Shown piece by piece: positions 36,826 to 50,554 of a stretch of DNA of 64,000 bases (position 1 is the stretch's first letter; each line of letters begins with the position of its first letter). The stretch lies in assembly GCF_010748935.1 (NCBI RefSeq), contig NZ_CP048796.1, forward strand, positions 3,723,001 through 3,787,000, written 5' to 3'. The DNA is from Providencia vermicola (GTDB lineage Bacteria > Pseudomonadota > Gammaproteobacteria > Enterobacterales > Enterobacteriaceae). A program made the position numbers and the translations under genes. A model generated the notes under the pieces. It made no database searches and had not been told where the DNA came from. It saw nothing but the letters and a program-made list of their open reading frames with translations.

Positions 36826-37355
36826 TTATCATCATGTTTTTGCAGCTGGTTTGAGAACCCTCATTCCCTTCTTTATTCAACTGACTGTCACCATCAACAG
36901 CACCATTGAACTGATCTTCACGAGTGCCACCAAATTATAACCACTCAGGCACCTGTTTACAGCCAAAATTCGCCAGATCTATATTGAGAGATATGGATTA
37001 CGGTTCAAAGTATCAGCAAAGGCAGAATCCTAAAAAATTAGGCCATCCCTATCAGCCAACGCAGCTTACCATAAAACGCGTATACTCTAAATAATTCGCA
37101 GCACGTTTCAACTATACCGAGTATTTAACACGTTGGGTTTTCTGTTACTGACCAAACCAATTTGCCTTACTCCAAATATAACCTGTTGCATGTCCTTTTC
37201 GCAAAAATAAATATGTAATATCTCATTTGAGAGCCTAGCTGCTAACACACTTAATCAGACTGACGGCCCCTTTATCAATGTCTTTAGAGACTCTCTACAT
37301 GTTCATTTAGCGACCAAACTCATCACTCATTGAAGCACAGCCATAGACGAATGAT
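36826..37355. other. Spacer between yjeI and groL terminator
   Basis: About 530 bp with no ORF of note, no tRNA and no clear repeat. It should hold the yjeI promoter; no convincing -10/-35 pair was picked. Confidence 0.3.
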
Positions 37356-37398
37356 ATAAAAAAACCGGTACTGCCAGCCAATACTCGCAATACCGGTT
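37356..37398 (-). terminator. groSL terminator
   Basis: AACCGGTA (37363-37370) pairs with TACCGGTT (37391-37398). On the minus strand it ends in a run of T (A tract at 37356-37363 on plus), about 55 bp after groL. Confidence 0.8.
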
Positions 37399-37451
37399 TA
37401 AAAGGCTTAACAGTGATTATTCACTGTTTGAGCGTGATGTCGCCAAATGGC

Positions 37452-39107
<1,656 letters not shown>

Positions 39108-39146
39108 TTAAATTCTTTTCGTTAGTTGAGAAGATCTAAGTGAAAA

Positions 39147-39578
<432 letters not shown>

Positions 39579-39604
39579 TTACCTTCCCCGTATTAGAGGG
39601 ATAA

Positions 39605-40117
39605 CTACTTAGGACGGTTATCTTTTTCAGATTCGCTAGATTCTTCAGATTTATCGATCGTATAGGATGGATCATCCTGTTTACGTTGAAATTCTCCCTC
39701 AAATGTATCGCCTTGTTGGAATGGGTTATGACGCCCTGCACTGAAGCCATTTCCCGTCTGAGAAAAACGAATATGGGGGATCAAACGCATCACAAATAAT
39801 TTTTGAACTGGTGGCAACAATAAAAGTAAGCCAATAAAATCAGTAAAGAAGCCCGGTACGATTAATAAAAAGCCAGCAAGTACCAGAGCAACACTTTTAA
39901 TCATTTCTGCGGCAGGGCTTTCACCAGCTGCTATTTTTTGTTGAATTTGCATGACATTTTTCATTCCCTGATTTTTGACCAGCGAAATCCCTAAACAGGA
40001 TGTCAATACAACCAAAATAAGTGTCGCCAACACACCAATCTCTGAGGCAACACGGACGAATATGACAGACTCAATATAAATGAGAAGGCATATAAATATG
40101 AGTGGTAACCAGCGCAC
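39605..40117 (-). CDS. fxsA: Membrane protein FxsA
   Basis: A 170-residue membrane protein with three or four hydrophobic helices in the first 110 residues, then a hydrophilic tail. MRWLPLIFICLLIYIE, GISLVKNQGMKN and LLLIVPGFFTDFIGLLLLLPPVQK match E. coli FxsA, known for excluding phage T7 from F-plasmid cells when overproduced. Located between groSL and aspA, as in E. coli. Confidence 0.94.
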   Translation of the reverse strand: MRWLPLIFICLLIYIESVIFVRVASEIGVLATLILVVLTSCLGISLVKNQGMKNVMQIQQKIAAGESPAAEMIKSVALVLAGFLLIVPGFFTDFIGLLLLLPPVQKLFVMRLIPHIRFSQTGNGFSAGRHNPFQQGDTFEGEFQRKQDDPSYTIDKSEESSESEKDNRPK

Positions 40118-40648
40118 AAGTTCTCCTTTGTTTCAATTCGCTTTATTCCCGCCATTCTTTAAATTGCATAGGAATTCACCTCGTTAGCATCTTGAGACAT
40201 ATCATTGACCTAGCTGTCTTCAAGGGGATTACAGGCTATCTACCTACAACTTAGAGTCTGTCAGGTATAAATGAGTTCTCGCCTCTTGGAAAACCTTTGT
40301 GAACTGTATCTAAGAGACAAACAACAACATTCGCTTTTTTACATAGTATAGACATAATGATGGAGGTCACTATAACGCTTTTCAACTCATGGAGATTTCT
40401 CATTTTTTTATTTTCATCTGTGAGCACTCTCACATATTTTGAAAACAGTTTCATAAATCAAACTATATAGTGATCTAGGTTCAAGGCAATGATTTAAGAA
40501 CAGCATATCATCTACCTATAAATCAGTAGATCATCATGCTGATAACGGAGTAACAAGGGTTTAACACCTATAATATTTTGTTTCACGGTATATATATTTT
40601 TAAAAGCGCATAATAGACAGTAACTGTAATCTAATTAAGAAGGTTCTC
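40118..40648. promoter_or_regulatory. fxsA-aspA spacer
   Basis: A 531-bp divergent spacer. It holds a perfect CRP site (listed separately). A 67-codon frame on the minus strand (40251-40454) is probably not a gene. Near 40511-40536 the pair ATCTACC...TAGAT forms a weak dyad. No other gene was recognised. Confidence 0.5.
40419..40434. promoter_or_regulatory. CRP site upstream of aspA
   Basis: TGTGA-GCACTC-TCACA is a perfect match to both CRP half-sites with 6-bp spacing, about 215 bp before the aspA start. aspA is CRP-regulated in E. coli; the distance suggests either an upstream promoter or control of fxsA. Confidence 0.75.
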
Positions 40649-42073
40649 ATGTCAAACAATACTCGTATCGAAGAAGACCTGTTAGGTCAGAAAGAAGTCC
40701 CATCTGATGCCTATTACGGTGTTCATACTCTGCGTGCGATTGAAAACTTTTATATCAGCGACCGCACCATTAACGATGTGCCAGAATTTATTCGCGGCAT
40801 GGTAATGGTTAAAAAAGCGGCAGCAATGGCGAACAAAGAACTTCATACTATCCCACGTAACATCGCTGATACCATCATCAAAGCTTGCGATGTTGTTCTG
40901 GATACTGGCAAATGCATGGATCAGTTCCCTGTTGATGTATTCCAAGGTGGTGCAGGTACATCACTGAACATGAATACTAACGAAGTCCTTGCCAACATCG
41001 GTCTTGAACTGATGGGTCATCAGAAAGGTGAATATGAATACCTAAATCCGAATGACCATTTAAATAAGAGCCAATCAACCAATGATGCATACCCAACAGG
41101 TTTCCGCATCGCGGTCTATAATTCAGTTATCAAATTGATTGACTCCGTTGAATACCTGAAAAAAGGCTTTGAGAAAAAAGCGGAAGAATTTAAAGACATT
41201 CTGAAAATGGGTCGTACCCAATTACAGGATGCTGTGCCAATGACCGTAGGACAAGAGTTCCACGCATTTGCAACTCTTTTAAAAGAAGAAGAGAAAAATC
41301 TGAAACGTAGCATTGAGTTACTGCTAGAAGTTAACTTAGGTGCTACTGCCATCGGTACAGGTTTAAATACCGCGCCAGGTTACCAAAAACTGGCTGTTGA
41401 AAAATTAGCTGAAGTGACTGGCTTACCATGTGTACCAGCAGAAGACCTGATTGAAGCGACTTCTGACTGTGGTGCATACATCACCGTTCACGCTGGCCTA
41501 AAACGCCTTGCGGTTAAGCTATCCAAAATCTGTAATGACTTACGTTTACTCTCTTCAGGTCCTCGCGCTGGTCTTAAAGAAATCAATCTGCCTGAACTGC
41601 AAGCAGGTTCTTCAATTATGCCAGCAAAAGTTAACCCAGTTATTCCTGAAGTTGTTAACCAAGCTTGCTTCAAAGTTATCGGTAACGATATCTGTGTTAC
41701 AATGGCAGCTGAAGCGGGTCAGCTACAGTTAAACGTCATGGAACCAGCTATCGGTCAAGCAATGTTTGAATCCATTTCATTGATGAGCAATGCTTGCCGT
41801 AACTTAGTTGAAAAATGCGTCAACGGTATCACAGTTAACAAAGAAATCTGTGAAGCGTTCGTCTTTAATTCTATTGGTATCGTCACTTATCTGAACCCAT
41901 TCATTGGCCACCATAATGGTGACATCGTAGGTAAGATCTGTGCAGAAACAGGTAAGAGTGTCCGCGAGGTCGTTCTGGAGCGTGGCTTACTGACCGAAGA
42001 GCAGTTGGATGATATCTTCTCTGTTGAGAACCTAAAACATCCAGCTTATAAAGCGAAAAGATTTGATGACTAA
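40649..42073 (+). CDS. aspA: Aspartate ammonia-lyase (aspartase)
   Basis: AspA converts L-aspartate to fumarate and ammonia, feeding fumarate respiration through FrdABCD (in this window). The 474-residue protein has the fumarase/aspartase signature [11 protein letters not shown] (about residues 317-327) and substrate-binding [13 protein letters not shown] [17 protein letters not shown] precedes the ATG. dcuA follows, as in E. coli. Confidence 0.98.
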   Translation: MSNNTRIEEDLLGQKEVPSDAYYGVHTLRAIENFYISDRTINDVPEFIRGMVMVKKAAAMANKELHTIPRNIADTIIKACDVVLDTGKCMDQFPVDVFQGGAGTSLNMNTNEVLANIGLELMGHQKGEYEYLNPNDHLNKSQSTNDAYPTGFRIAVYNSVIKLIDSVEYLKKGFEKKAEEFKDILKMGRTQLQDAVPMTVGQEFHAFATLLKEEEKNLKRSIELLLEVNLGATAIGTGLNTAPGYQKLAVEKLAEVTGLPCVPAEDLIEATSDCGAYITVHAGLKRLAVKLSKICNDLRLLSSGPRAGLKEINLPELQAGSSIMPAKVNPVIPEVVNQACFKVIGNDICVTMAAEAGQLQLNVMEPAIGQAMFESISLMSNACRNLVEKCVNGITVNKEICEAFVFNSIGIVTYLNPFIGHHNGDIVGKICAETGKSVREVVLERGLLTEEQLDDIFSVENLKHPAYKAKRFDD

Positions 42074-42108
42074 TCATTTATGTTAACCATAAATAATACT
42101 TAAAAATC

Positions 42109-42144
42109 AAGGCACGCCTCTCCTTCGGAAAGCGTGCCTTTTTA
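42109..42144 (+). terminator. aspA terminator
   Basis: AAGGCACGC (42109-42117) pairs with GCGTGCCTT (42132-42140), followed by TTTT. It separates aspA from dcuA, so dcuA may have partial readthrough or its own promoter. Confidence 0.88.
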
Positions 42145-42218
42145 GTTTTATGCACACACAAAAAATTAACACTACAGTTTCATATTTTTAATTTTAATTT
42201 TGTCGAGGAGTAAACACT

Positions 42219-43541
42219 ATGCTAGCCGTAGAATTTATTATTGTTCTGCTGGCCATATTTCTGGGGGCCCGTCTTGGTGGGATAGGTATCGGTTTTGCCG
42301 GTGGCCTAGGTGTCTTGGTACTCGCTGCAATTGGCGTGAAACCAGGCACCATTCCATTTGACGTTATCTCCATTATCATGGCCGTAATCGCAGCTATTTC
42401 AGCAATGCAAATTGCTGGTGGCCTTGATTACTTAGTTGCTCAAACAGAAAAACTACTGCGCCGTAATCCTAAATACATCACCATCCTTGCGCCAATCGTG
42501 ACCTATTTCCTAACCCTATTTGCGGGGACAGGTAATATCTCTTTAGCAACTTTGCCCGTTATTGCTGAAGTCGCAAAAGAGCAAGGCGTAAAACCTTGTC
42601 GTCCACTTTCAACTGCCGTTGTGGCTGCTCAAATCGGTATTACCGCTTCACCTATTTCTGCGGCTGTTGTGTATATGGCTTCCGTTATGGAAAACCCAGC
42701 GATGGTTGGTGCTGGTAACACCGTTAGCTATATCACACTATTAGGTATCCTGTTGCCATCGACTTTCCTTGCTATCATCCTAATGTCTTTCATTATCTCT
42801 TGGACATTCAACTCTAAACTATCGGATGATCCTATTTACCAGAAACGTTTGGCTGAAGGCCTCGTTGAGCTGCGTGGTAGCCAAGTTAAAGATATCAAAG
42901 CAGGTGCAAAATCATCGGTTCTGTTGTTCTTACTGGGCGTTGTGGGTGTGGTCATTTATGCCATCATCAACAGCCCAAGCTTAGGTATCGTCAAGACACC
43001 ATTGATGAACACCACCAATGCTATTCTGATCATTATGCTGAGTGTGGCAACCCTAATCACTATTCTCTGCCGTGTGAGTACTGACTCTATCCTTAACTCA
43101 AGCACCTTTAAAGCAGGTATGAGTGCCTGTATCTGTATTCTGGGTGTTGCTTGGTTAGGTGATACTTTCGTACAACATAATATTGATTGGATTAAAGCAA
43201 CTGCTGGCGACTTAATTCATGAGCATTCTTGGATGCTAGCTGTGATCTTCTTCTTCTGTTCAGCACTGCTGTATTCACAAGCTGCGACAGCAAAAGCGTT
43301 AATGCCAATGGCGTTAGCATTACATGTTAGCCCATTGACGGCTATCGCATCATTCTCTGCGGTATCTGGCTTATTCATTCTGCCAACTTACCCAACGCTC
43401 GTTGCTGCGGTACAAATGGATGATACAGGGACAACACGCATCGGTCGTTTTGTCTTTAACCACCCATTCTTCATTCCAGGCACGATTGCCGTCATCTTAG
43501 CCGTCACCTTCGGTTTCCTATTTGGCGGTATGATGTTGTAG
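42219..43541 (+). CDS. dcuA: C4-dicarboxylate transporter DcuA
   Basis: DcuA exchanges aspartate, fumarate, malate and succinate across the inner membrane. The 440-residue protein has about ten helices and family segments IFLGARLGGIGIGFAGGLGV, FAGTGNISLATLPVIAEVAKEQG and YSQAATAKALMPMALAL. GAGG precedes the ATG. With aspA and frd it forms an anaerobic aspartate-fumarate-succinate set. Confidence 0.97.
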   Translation: MLAVEFIIVLLAIFLGARLGGIGIGFAGGLGVLVLAAIGVKPGTIPFDVISIIMAVIAAISAMQIAGGLDYLVAQTEKLLRRNPKYITILAPIVTYFLTLFAGTGNISLATLPVIAEVAKEQGVKPCRPLSTAVVAAQIGITASPISAAVVYMASVMENPAMVGAGNTVSYITLLGILLPSTFLAIILMSFIISWTFNSKLSDDPIYQKRLAEGLVELRGSQVKDIKAGAKSSVLLFLLGVVGVVIYAIINSPSLGIVKTPLMNTTNAILIIMLSVATLITILCRVSTDSILNSSTFKAGMSACICILGVAWLGDTFVQHNIDWIKATAGDLIHEHSWMLAVIFFFCSALLYSQAATAKALMPMALALHVSPLTAIASFSAVSGLFILPTYPTLVAAVQMDDTGTTRIGRFVFNHPFFIPGTIAVILAVTFGFLFGGMML

Positions 43542-43561
43542 TCATTTAATCTTTAAAATAA

Positions 43562-43602
43562 AACCCCCAAACGTTGTTATCCAACGCTTGGGGGTTATTT
43601 AT
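43562..43602. terminator. Bidirectional terminator dcuA / glycerate kinase
   Basis: AACCCCCAA (43562-43570) pairs with TTGGGGGTT (43588-43596), with an inner CGTTG/CAACG stem and a T-rich tail. Confidence 0.9.
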
Positions 43603-43679
43603 TTTCGCTTATCAAAATCAATCACTATAGCGAAACACATCGAACACCCATTAAAATGCCTCAAGCAAGGTCAGTCATA

Positions 43680-44828
43680 TTATCTATTCTTTAACTGTTG
43701 CCCTAACTGTAAGACTTTCGCGACGTTATAGGCAGCTTGTTGCAAGTTAGCCGCCCCTTCAGATAAGGCCTCTTCGAGTGAACATAAGCGGGGGACAATA
43801 CTAAAAAAGGCATCAATACCTTCTTGATGTAATGCTTCAACACCTTTCCCTAAAACACCACTCAACGCAATCACCGGAACCTGGTGTTTAGCCGCTACTT
43901 TAGCAATACCAATTGGTGCTTTGCCGCCAGCCGTTTGTCCATCCATACTCCCTTCACCAACGATCACTAGGTCGGTATCAATCATTTCTTTTTCTAAATT
44001 GACCGCTTGAACGACAATCTCTATCCCAGGTTTTAAATTAGCCTTCATAAACGCGGCAGCAGCAACAGATATTCCGCCCGCCGCACCGCCTCCCGCCAAA
44101 TGACGATAATCGATGCCTACCGTGCTCTCTATCACATCCGCCAGTTGATTAAGACCTTGTTCAAGCGTCACTACCATCTCTGCGGTAGCACCTTTCTGAG
44201 GGCCAAATATTGCTGCTGCACCGCGCTCACCAACTAACGGGTTATCCACATCACATGCCACTTCGATATCACAGTCTTTTAATCGCGGGTCTAGGCCTGA
44301 TACATCGATGTAAGCGATCTTATTTAATATTTCACCACCCAGTCCAAGCTGTTGGTTTTGTGCATCATAAAAGATAGCGCCTAACGCTTGCAGCATACCG
44401 ACGCCGCCATCGACAGTCGCACTCCCCCCAATCCCCAAAATAATCTGTGTTACGCCTTTATCTAAAGCATCTTTAATCAACTGGCCAGTACCAAAACTAC
44501 TCGCCAGCATCGGGTTACGTTGTTTAGGAGCAACTAGCATTAATCCACTTGCAGCAGCCATTTCAATAACGGCGGTTTTACCTTGATGAAGTAAGCCATA
44601 AGTCGCCATCACGGGTTTATTCAATGGCCCTGAGACTTCAAGCGTCACATGCTCTCCTCCGATTGCGGCGATCAACGCATCAACAGTACCTTCCCCCCCA
44701 TCGGCAATCGGTAAACAGAGATAAGTCGCATCCGGAAAGATAGCGTGAAATCCTTGCTTCACGGCATGAGCAGCAACTTCTGCACTGATACTTTCCTTAA
44801 ATGAATCAGGTGCGATGATAATTTTCAT
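43680..44828 (-). CDS. garK: Glycerate 2-kinase (GarK/GlxK type)
   Basis: Type-1 glycerate kinase, ATP-dependent, making 2-phosphoglycerate from D-glycerate. The 382-residue protein has [13 protein letters not shown] at the N-terminus, [11 protein letters not shown] (residues about 42-52), [19 protein letters not shown] and [14 protein letters not shown], all family hallmarks. It stands alone here. The gene symbol is tentative because GarK and GlxK are close paralogues. It occupies the place where E. coli has cutA and dsbD between dcuA and yjdC. Confidence 0.9.
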   Translation of the reverse strand: MKIIIAPDSFKESISAEVAAHAVKQGFHAIFPDATYLCLPIADGGEGTVDALIAAIGGEHVTLEVSGPLNKPVMATYGLLHQGKTAVIEMAAASGLMLVAPKQRNPMLASSFGTGQLIKDALDKGVTQIILGIGGSATVDGGVGMLQALGAIFYDAQNQQLGLGGEILNKIAYIDVSGLDPRLKDCDIEVACDVDNPLVGERGAAAIFGPQKGATAEMVVTLEQGLNQLADVIESTVGIDYRHLAGGGAAGGISVAAAAFMKANLKPGIEIVVQAVNLEKEMIDTDLVIVGEGSMDGQTAGGKAPIGIAKVAAKHQVPVIALSGVLGKGVEALHQEGIDAFFSIVPRLCSLEEALSEGAANLQQAAYNVAKVLQLGQQLKNR

Positions 44829-45030
44829 AATAGAGAACCCTGTGAAAAACTGAGCCGATTTTCTAATTATATCATGTTGATATCTACCCTACTGCAAATT
44901 GCTATCGCCACTTGAATGGTGTGGGGTCACAGAATAGAGTCACTGTTGTGCATAAAGCAAACTGCTATAAATACATAATGAACATTGCTATGATGCTAGG
45001 TAGTAGAACAATATTGTGACGGAGCTAACA

Positions 45031-45609
45031 ATGTCAGTACAGCGCGAAGAAATTTTGAGTCATGCTCTTAACCAGTTAGAAAAAAAAGGTCTATCCGCAT
45101 CCACCGAGCATCTCCTCCATGAGATTGCGCCTGATTTTAGCGTGATCCGCCAATTTTGGCCTGACGATGAAGCTTTGGTGTACGATTGCTTACGCTACCA
45201 TGGACAACAAATTGAAATTTGGCAGCGTCAAACACGATTAGATGACTCTCTCAATCCTCAGCAGAAATTATCTGCTCGTTATCAACAACTCTATCAGCGC
45301 GTCAGTGAAGGGCGCTTTCCGGGTTGTCTATTTGTTTCGGCTTGCAACCACTACCCCGATCCACAACATCCTATTCACCAATTAAGTCGTATACAAAAAG
45401 ATAACTCTTTCCTGTATACCAAAGAGTTGTTGGATGAGCTAGACATCGAAGATTCCGAACTGGTCGCTAATCAAATGGAGTTAGTTTTAGAAGGTTGCCT
45501 AAATCGCCTATTGATTCAACGAGACATTAAGGATGTTGAAATCGCTCAACACCTGTCAGAAGATATTTTAGCGATTGCGTTATGCCGAAAAAAAGGCGCT
45601 CTAAGCTAA
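45031..45609 (+). CDS. yjdC: TetR-type transcriptional regulator YjdC
   Basis: A 192-residue TetR-like regulator: a weak N-terminal HTH (REEILSHALNQLEKKGLSASTEHLLHEIAPDFSVIRQFWPDDEALVYD) and a C-terminal domain with FPGCLFVSACNHYPDPQHPIHQL, which is distinctive of YjdC. The start at 45031 has GGAG at 7 bp; a GTG at 45016 is in frame but contains that site. The target genes are unknown. Adjacent to tRNA-Phe, as in E. coli. Confidence 0.88.
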   Translation: MSVQREEILSHALNQLEKKGLSASTEHLLHEIAPDFSVIRQFWPDDEALVYDCLRYHGQQIEIWQRQTRLDDSLNPQQKLSARYQQLYQRVSEGRFPGCLFVSACNHYPDPQHPIHQLSRIQKDNSFLYTKELLDELDIEDSELVANQMELVLEGCLNRLLIQRDIKDVEIAQHLSEDILAIALCRKKGALS

Positions 45610-45735
45610 AAAAAGTACGATCGCGCGTTAAACCGTCACTTTTTGCTGAAAAAGAAAACACTCAGTTAAAAATTACGTTTTTTTAGAAAAAACTCGTTGA
45701 CGCAAACCGCCTAATACGGTTTAATGCGCCCCGTT

Positions 45736-45811
45736 GCCCGGATAGCTCAGTCGGTAGAGCAGGGGATTGAAAATCCCCGTGTCCTTGGTTCGATTCCGAG
45801 TCCGGGCACCA
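45736..45811 (+). tRNA. pheU: tRNA-Phe (GAA)
   Basis: A 76-nt cloverleaf with CCA encoded: acceptor GCCCGGA/TCCGGGC, D arm GCTC-AGTCGGTAGA-GC, anticodon stem GGGGA with loop TTGAAAA (GAA at 45769-45771), T arm CTTGG-TTCGATT-CCGAG. The gene is intact. pheU-type loci are common integration sites for genomic islands, and the accessory genes that follow fit this, but no integrase or second att repeat was found. Confidence 0.98.
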
Positions 45812-46128
45812 CTTTCTCTTCTACAGTGGTTCCTTCAAGTTACGATATCCTCTTGTATAATTAACTAGTCTAAGATTAAATCACCTAACAATGAATATCA
45901 GCTTCTCGTTATTAATTCAATTTTAGTATCTTCTAACAACCCTTTCTTATTGAACCTAACCAATAAACATTATTCTATCTAATGCATAATAGTCATCTCT
46001 ATATTTGCATACAAAGATGACTATCATGCCTGTTTATTTTATTTGATTAATTCTTATTCACTAAAATGTTTTATTGTTATTATCTTAATAAACAACACCC
46101 TGCCATGTAGTCGCTACTTTTTTGCAAT
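45812..46128. other. Spacer after tRNA-Phe
   Basis: About 317 bp, AT-rich, with no ORF, no integrase fragment and no visible copy of the tRNA 3' end. Nothing else was recognised. Confidence 0.3.
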
Positions 46129-47613
<1,485 letters not shown>

Positions 47614-47792
47614 CTAATATTTAAATTATTATTCACTAAAAACAAAAAATCACATATAAACGTTCTGTTCTTATAAACTAACAATAATTAAAGCCAAAAA
47701 TATTTTATTTTAAACATCAAAAACAATGTGTAACCTTATAAAATCAGCATTAAATACATGATCAATACTTACAAACTATTATTTTGATATAT

Positions 47793-49202
47793 TTATTTAT
47801 TTGATAAAAATGGTGTAGAGGTCAACTTTTCGTTTTCTATTTTTTTATTTTGCTTCTCATTATTTTTTTCATGCCAGAATATAAATGTGATTAGGAAGGT
47901 GATACTAAACGAAATACTGGCTCCAATCAGAGCATAAATAATATTTTTAGGAAAGTCGCTAGAAGCAAAAATAGAGATACTGACTAAACTTGGACTAGCT
48001 GAAGCAAAAGATGCGACAGACATATACCCTAAGAAGCTACCACCAATTGCGGAGCCAGCAATCACAGCGTAGAGTACTACTTTATTAACAAAGGTAACGC
48101 CATAAAGTGCGGGTTCTGTAATACCGCATAATGCAGATATGCCCGCAGAAAATACAATTGGCTTGGTTGATTTATTCTTACTTTTGACTAGAACAGCAAA
48201 ACAAGCCCCCGCTTCTGCAATGTTATGAGCTAATGACGCTGGCATATAAAGTGTCTCTTTACCATGTTGTGCTAAAGTTGAAATCGCATAAGGTAGCAGA
48301 GGTTTATGCATTCCTGTAGCAACAAGGAAAGGTAAAGTGCAAGCTACCATACTCGTAGCAATGAACCCTAAATGACTATGTAACCAAATCATTGCTGTTG
48401 TTATTGCAACTCCTAGCTGATACCCCACTGGACCTAAAATAAGTAGCGTAATAGGCACTGTCACTATAAATGACAACATAGGTGTTAGAAAACTTTGTAA
48501 GAGAGTGGGTACATAACGCGTAAATAACTTTTCTGTTTGGGAATAGAAAAGAACACACAGTATTGCAGGAAATACTTGGGTCGCATATTGAATACTTTCA
48601 AGTTTAAAATCTAAAAATGAAGTTCCTTCTGCCATTATTCTTATCATTTCAGGTAATATAAGAACAGAGACACAAGAAACAGCTATCACTACATTGACTT
48701 TAAGCCTAACCGCTGTCGTAATTGCAACTAATATTGGTAAAAAATAAATAGGGCTACTGCCAATACAGTCTAAAACTTGATAAGTAGGGGTACCCTTTTT
48801 TAACCAACCTAACATATCCAATATGATTAAGATTGATTTCAGAATTCCTCCTCCAGCGATAGCCGGTAAGATGGGTTGAAACACACTAATAATAAAAACA
48901 ATAAGTAAAGGGCCTAATCGTTTTTTTGTCTTTATTGTATTATTTACAGGATCTTTTTGAGCGATTAATAAATTATTAATCACATTGTAGACATTAACTA
49001 TCTCTTTACCAATCACAATTTGGCACTGGATATTAATAATAACAGCAATAACGCCAGGAATTTTTTCCAATTCTTCTCGGTCAATATTATTATTATCATA
49101 AAGATTTATTCTAAGTCGAGTAGAGCAATGAGTTAGATACTCAATGTTACTTACTCCACCAATAAACCTTAAAATGTCCAATCCTGTTTTTTCATAATCC
49201 AT
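47793..49202 (-). CDS. PTS beta-glucoside-type EIIBC component
   Basis: A 469-residue PTS permease. The EIIB domain covers residues 1-85, with the phosphorylated Cys26 in LTHCSTRLRINL. A ten-helix EIIC domain of the glucose/beta-glucoside class follows, with QPILPAIAGGGILKS near residue 115 and GITEPALYGV (the substrate-site motif) near residue 355. No EIIA domain is fused, so phosphate must come from another EIIA (for example Crr). It precedes a 6-phospho-beta-glucosidase, which indicates a beta-glucoside substrate. Confidence 0.9.
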   Translation of the reverse strand: MDYEKTGLDILRFIGGVSNIEYLTHCSTRLRINLYDNNNIDREELEKIPGVIAVIINIQCQIVIGKEIVNVYNVINNLLIAQKDPVNNTIKTKKRLGPLLIVFIISVFQPILPAIAGGGILKSILIILDMLGWLKKGTPTYQVLDCIGSSPIYFLPILVAITTAVRLKVNVVIAVSCVSVLILPEMIRIMAEGTSFLDFKLESIQYATQVFPAILCVLFYSQTEKLFTRYVPTLLQSFLTPMLSFIVTVPITLLILGPVGYQLGVAITTAMIWLHSHLGFIATSMVACTLPFLVATGMHKPLLPYAISTLAQHGKETLYMPASLAHNIAEAGACFAVLVKSKNKSTKPIVFSAGISALCGITEPALYGVTFVNKVVLYAVIAGSAIGGSFLGYMSVASFASASPSLVSISIFASSDFPKNIIYALIGASISFSITFLITFIFWHEKNNEKQNKKIENEKLTSTPFLSNK

Positions 49203-49761
49203 CTGTTTTCTCCGATGTGGAAAATGCCTGATATATTATTTATATCAGACACCTATTGCCAAGCAGCAATACTTAAGTGGCATTACGTAAGGACATTATT
49301 CAGGCTCATTAGATAAAAAATCAATCTTCCAAATTCCTTTTTTTTATTTTATGTGATCCATGATTTGTATTTCACTAAGTTTTAATTGATTTTATTTTAT
49401 AATTACCTTGTATGATTTAATTTATCAATAGAATTTAAATGCAGCACTCATTTTATAGCGTAAAACTATCAATAAAATCAAACTACGAGTGCATTGAGTC
49501 GATGACTAAGCAAGAGGTGAAAAATAAAAAACCACAAACATTTACTGATAAATATATTCTATCGTAATGATAATTGACAGAATAAATACCAAATATTGAT
49601 TTAGTGGGCTGGCTCGCTATTTTCAATCTTATATAGAAATATTTCCTCTTTGAGGAATTGGTTTAAACATTAACACTCCATTTTATTAATAAACCCCATC
49701 ATAATTTTATTTTAGAACTTAATATACATATTAATGAAATACCATTTTCCACATACCATCG
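49203..49761. promoter_or_regulatory. Spacer between PTS and sgcR
   Basis: About 560 bp, very AT-rich, without a supported gene. CTGATAT-N7-ATATCAG (49228-49248) is a palindrome about 26 bp before the EIIBC start and may be an operator. A 21-codon frame from 49502 (MTKQEVKNKK...) has no ribosome-binding site. No BglG-type antiterminator gene or clear RAT hairpin was seen. Confidence 0.4.
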
Positions 49762-50535
49762 CTAATAGCTGCATTTTAATTCACATCCCGCTTGACGATA
49801 CCGTTGCTGAATTTCATTGGTAAGCCCACTATCGCTAATAATAGTTTTAATACATGATAACGTTGCTACTGCATGGGGTTCAAACATATCAAACTTGCTA
49901 TGGTCAGCTAACAAAATAACCTCAGGCGAGCGAGCGATAAGTTTACGCTTAACGCCTACTTCAAACATGGTGGCATTCGTTATTCCCATTTCAATCGATA
50001 ATGCATCACATGACATAAAGACACGATCAACGGCAAACGCATTTAGCATCTCTAAGGCTAAACTCTCTCCCACCGTAAAATACCCTGGTCTAATTAATCC
50101 ACCAATAATATAACTTTCTACATTTGGAAATGCCCCAAGCTGATTCGCAATTTTGATGTCATTACAAATCACTTTCACTCGAATATCCCCCAAACATTTT
50201 GCTAACTCTAAACAAGTAGAACCAGAATCAAGAAAGAAGCAATCACCTTCATGAATAAATTTACGGGCTATCAGTGCAATTTCACGTTTAGAGGCACAAT
50301 TTAAAGAACGCCTAACATCGAACTGAGATTCTTTATCTGTCGTACTATCATCGAAATTTAAGCGGCCATGCGTTCTGGTCATCCCTGGATAGTGTTCAGC
50401 GATATACTGAAAGTCACGACGAATTGTCGCTTCAGCACAACCGAATAACTCAACGGCTTGTTGTGTAGACAATTCTCGGCATTTCCAAAGATAGTGCAAC
50501 ATCTGTTGGATCCGATCAGATTTATACAGACTCAT
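49762..50535 (-). CDS. sgcR: DeoR-family regulator SgcR
   Basis: A 257-residue DeoR-type repressor. The HTH is at about residues 14-50 (RELSTQQAVELFGCAEATIRRDFQYI) and the sugar-phosphate-binding DeoRC domain follows (FLDSGSTCLELAKCL, VFMSCDALSIEMGITNATMFEVGVKRKLI). It starts at 50535 with AGAGG upstream; a GTG at 50562 lies in sgcE. Last gene of the sgc cluster, 19 bp after sgcE, in the same order as E. coli sgcXBCQAER. It probably represses the cluster. Confidence 0.88.
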   Translation of the reverse strand: MSLYKSDRIQQMLHYLWKCRELSTQQAVELFGCAEATIRRDFQYIAEHYPGMTRTHGRLNFDDSTTDKESQFDVRRSLNCASKREIALIARKFIHEGDCFFLDSGSTCLELAKCLGDIRVKVICNDIKIANQLGAFPNVESYIIGGLIRPGYFTVGESLALEMLNAFAVDRVFMSCDALSIEMGITNATMFEVGVKRKLIARSPEVILLADHSKFDMFEPHAVATLSCIKTIISDSGLTNEIQQRYRQAGCELKCSY

Positions 50536-50554
50536 AAGCGACCTCTCTCCGAAT

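Noticed and set aside
40251..40454. 67-codon minus-strand frame (MKLFSKYVRVLTDENKK...) in the fxsA-aspA spacer, considered as a Hok-like small toxin
   Set aside because: It lacks the Hok C-terminal signature and a ribosome-binding site, and a perfect CRP site lies inside its 5' end.
45736..46128. Site-specific island junction at tRNA-Phe
   Set aside because: No integrase gene and no second copy of the tRNA 3' end were found in the window, so an att site is not claimed.
49502..49567. 21-codon frame (MTKQEVKNKK...) upstream of the PTS gene as a leader peptide
   Set aside because: It is on the plus strand, opposite to the PTS gene, and has no ribosome-binding site.
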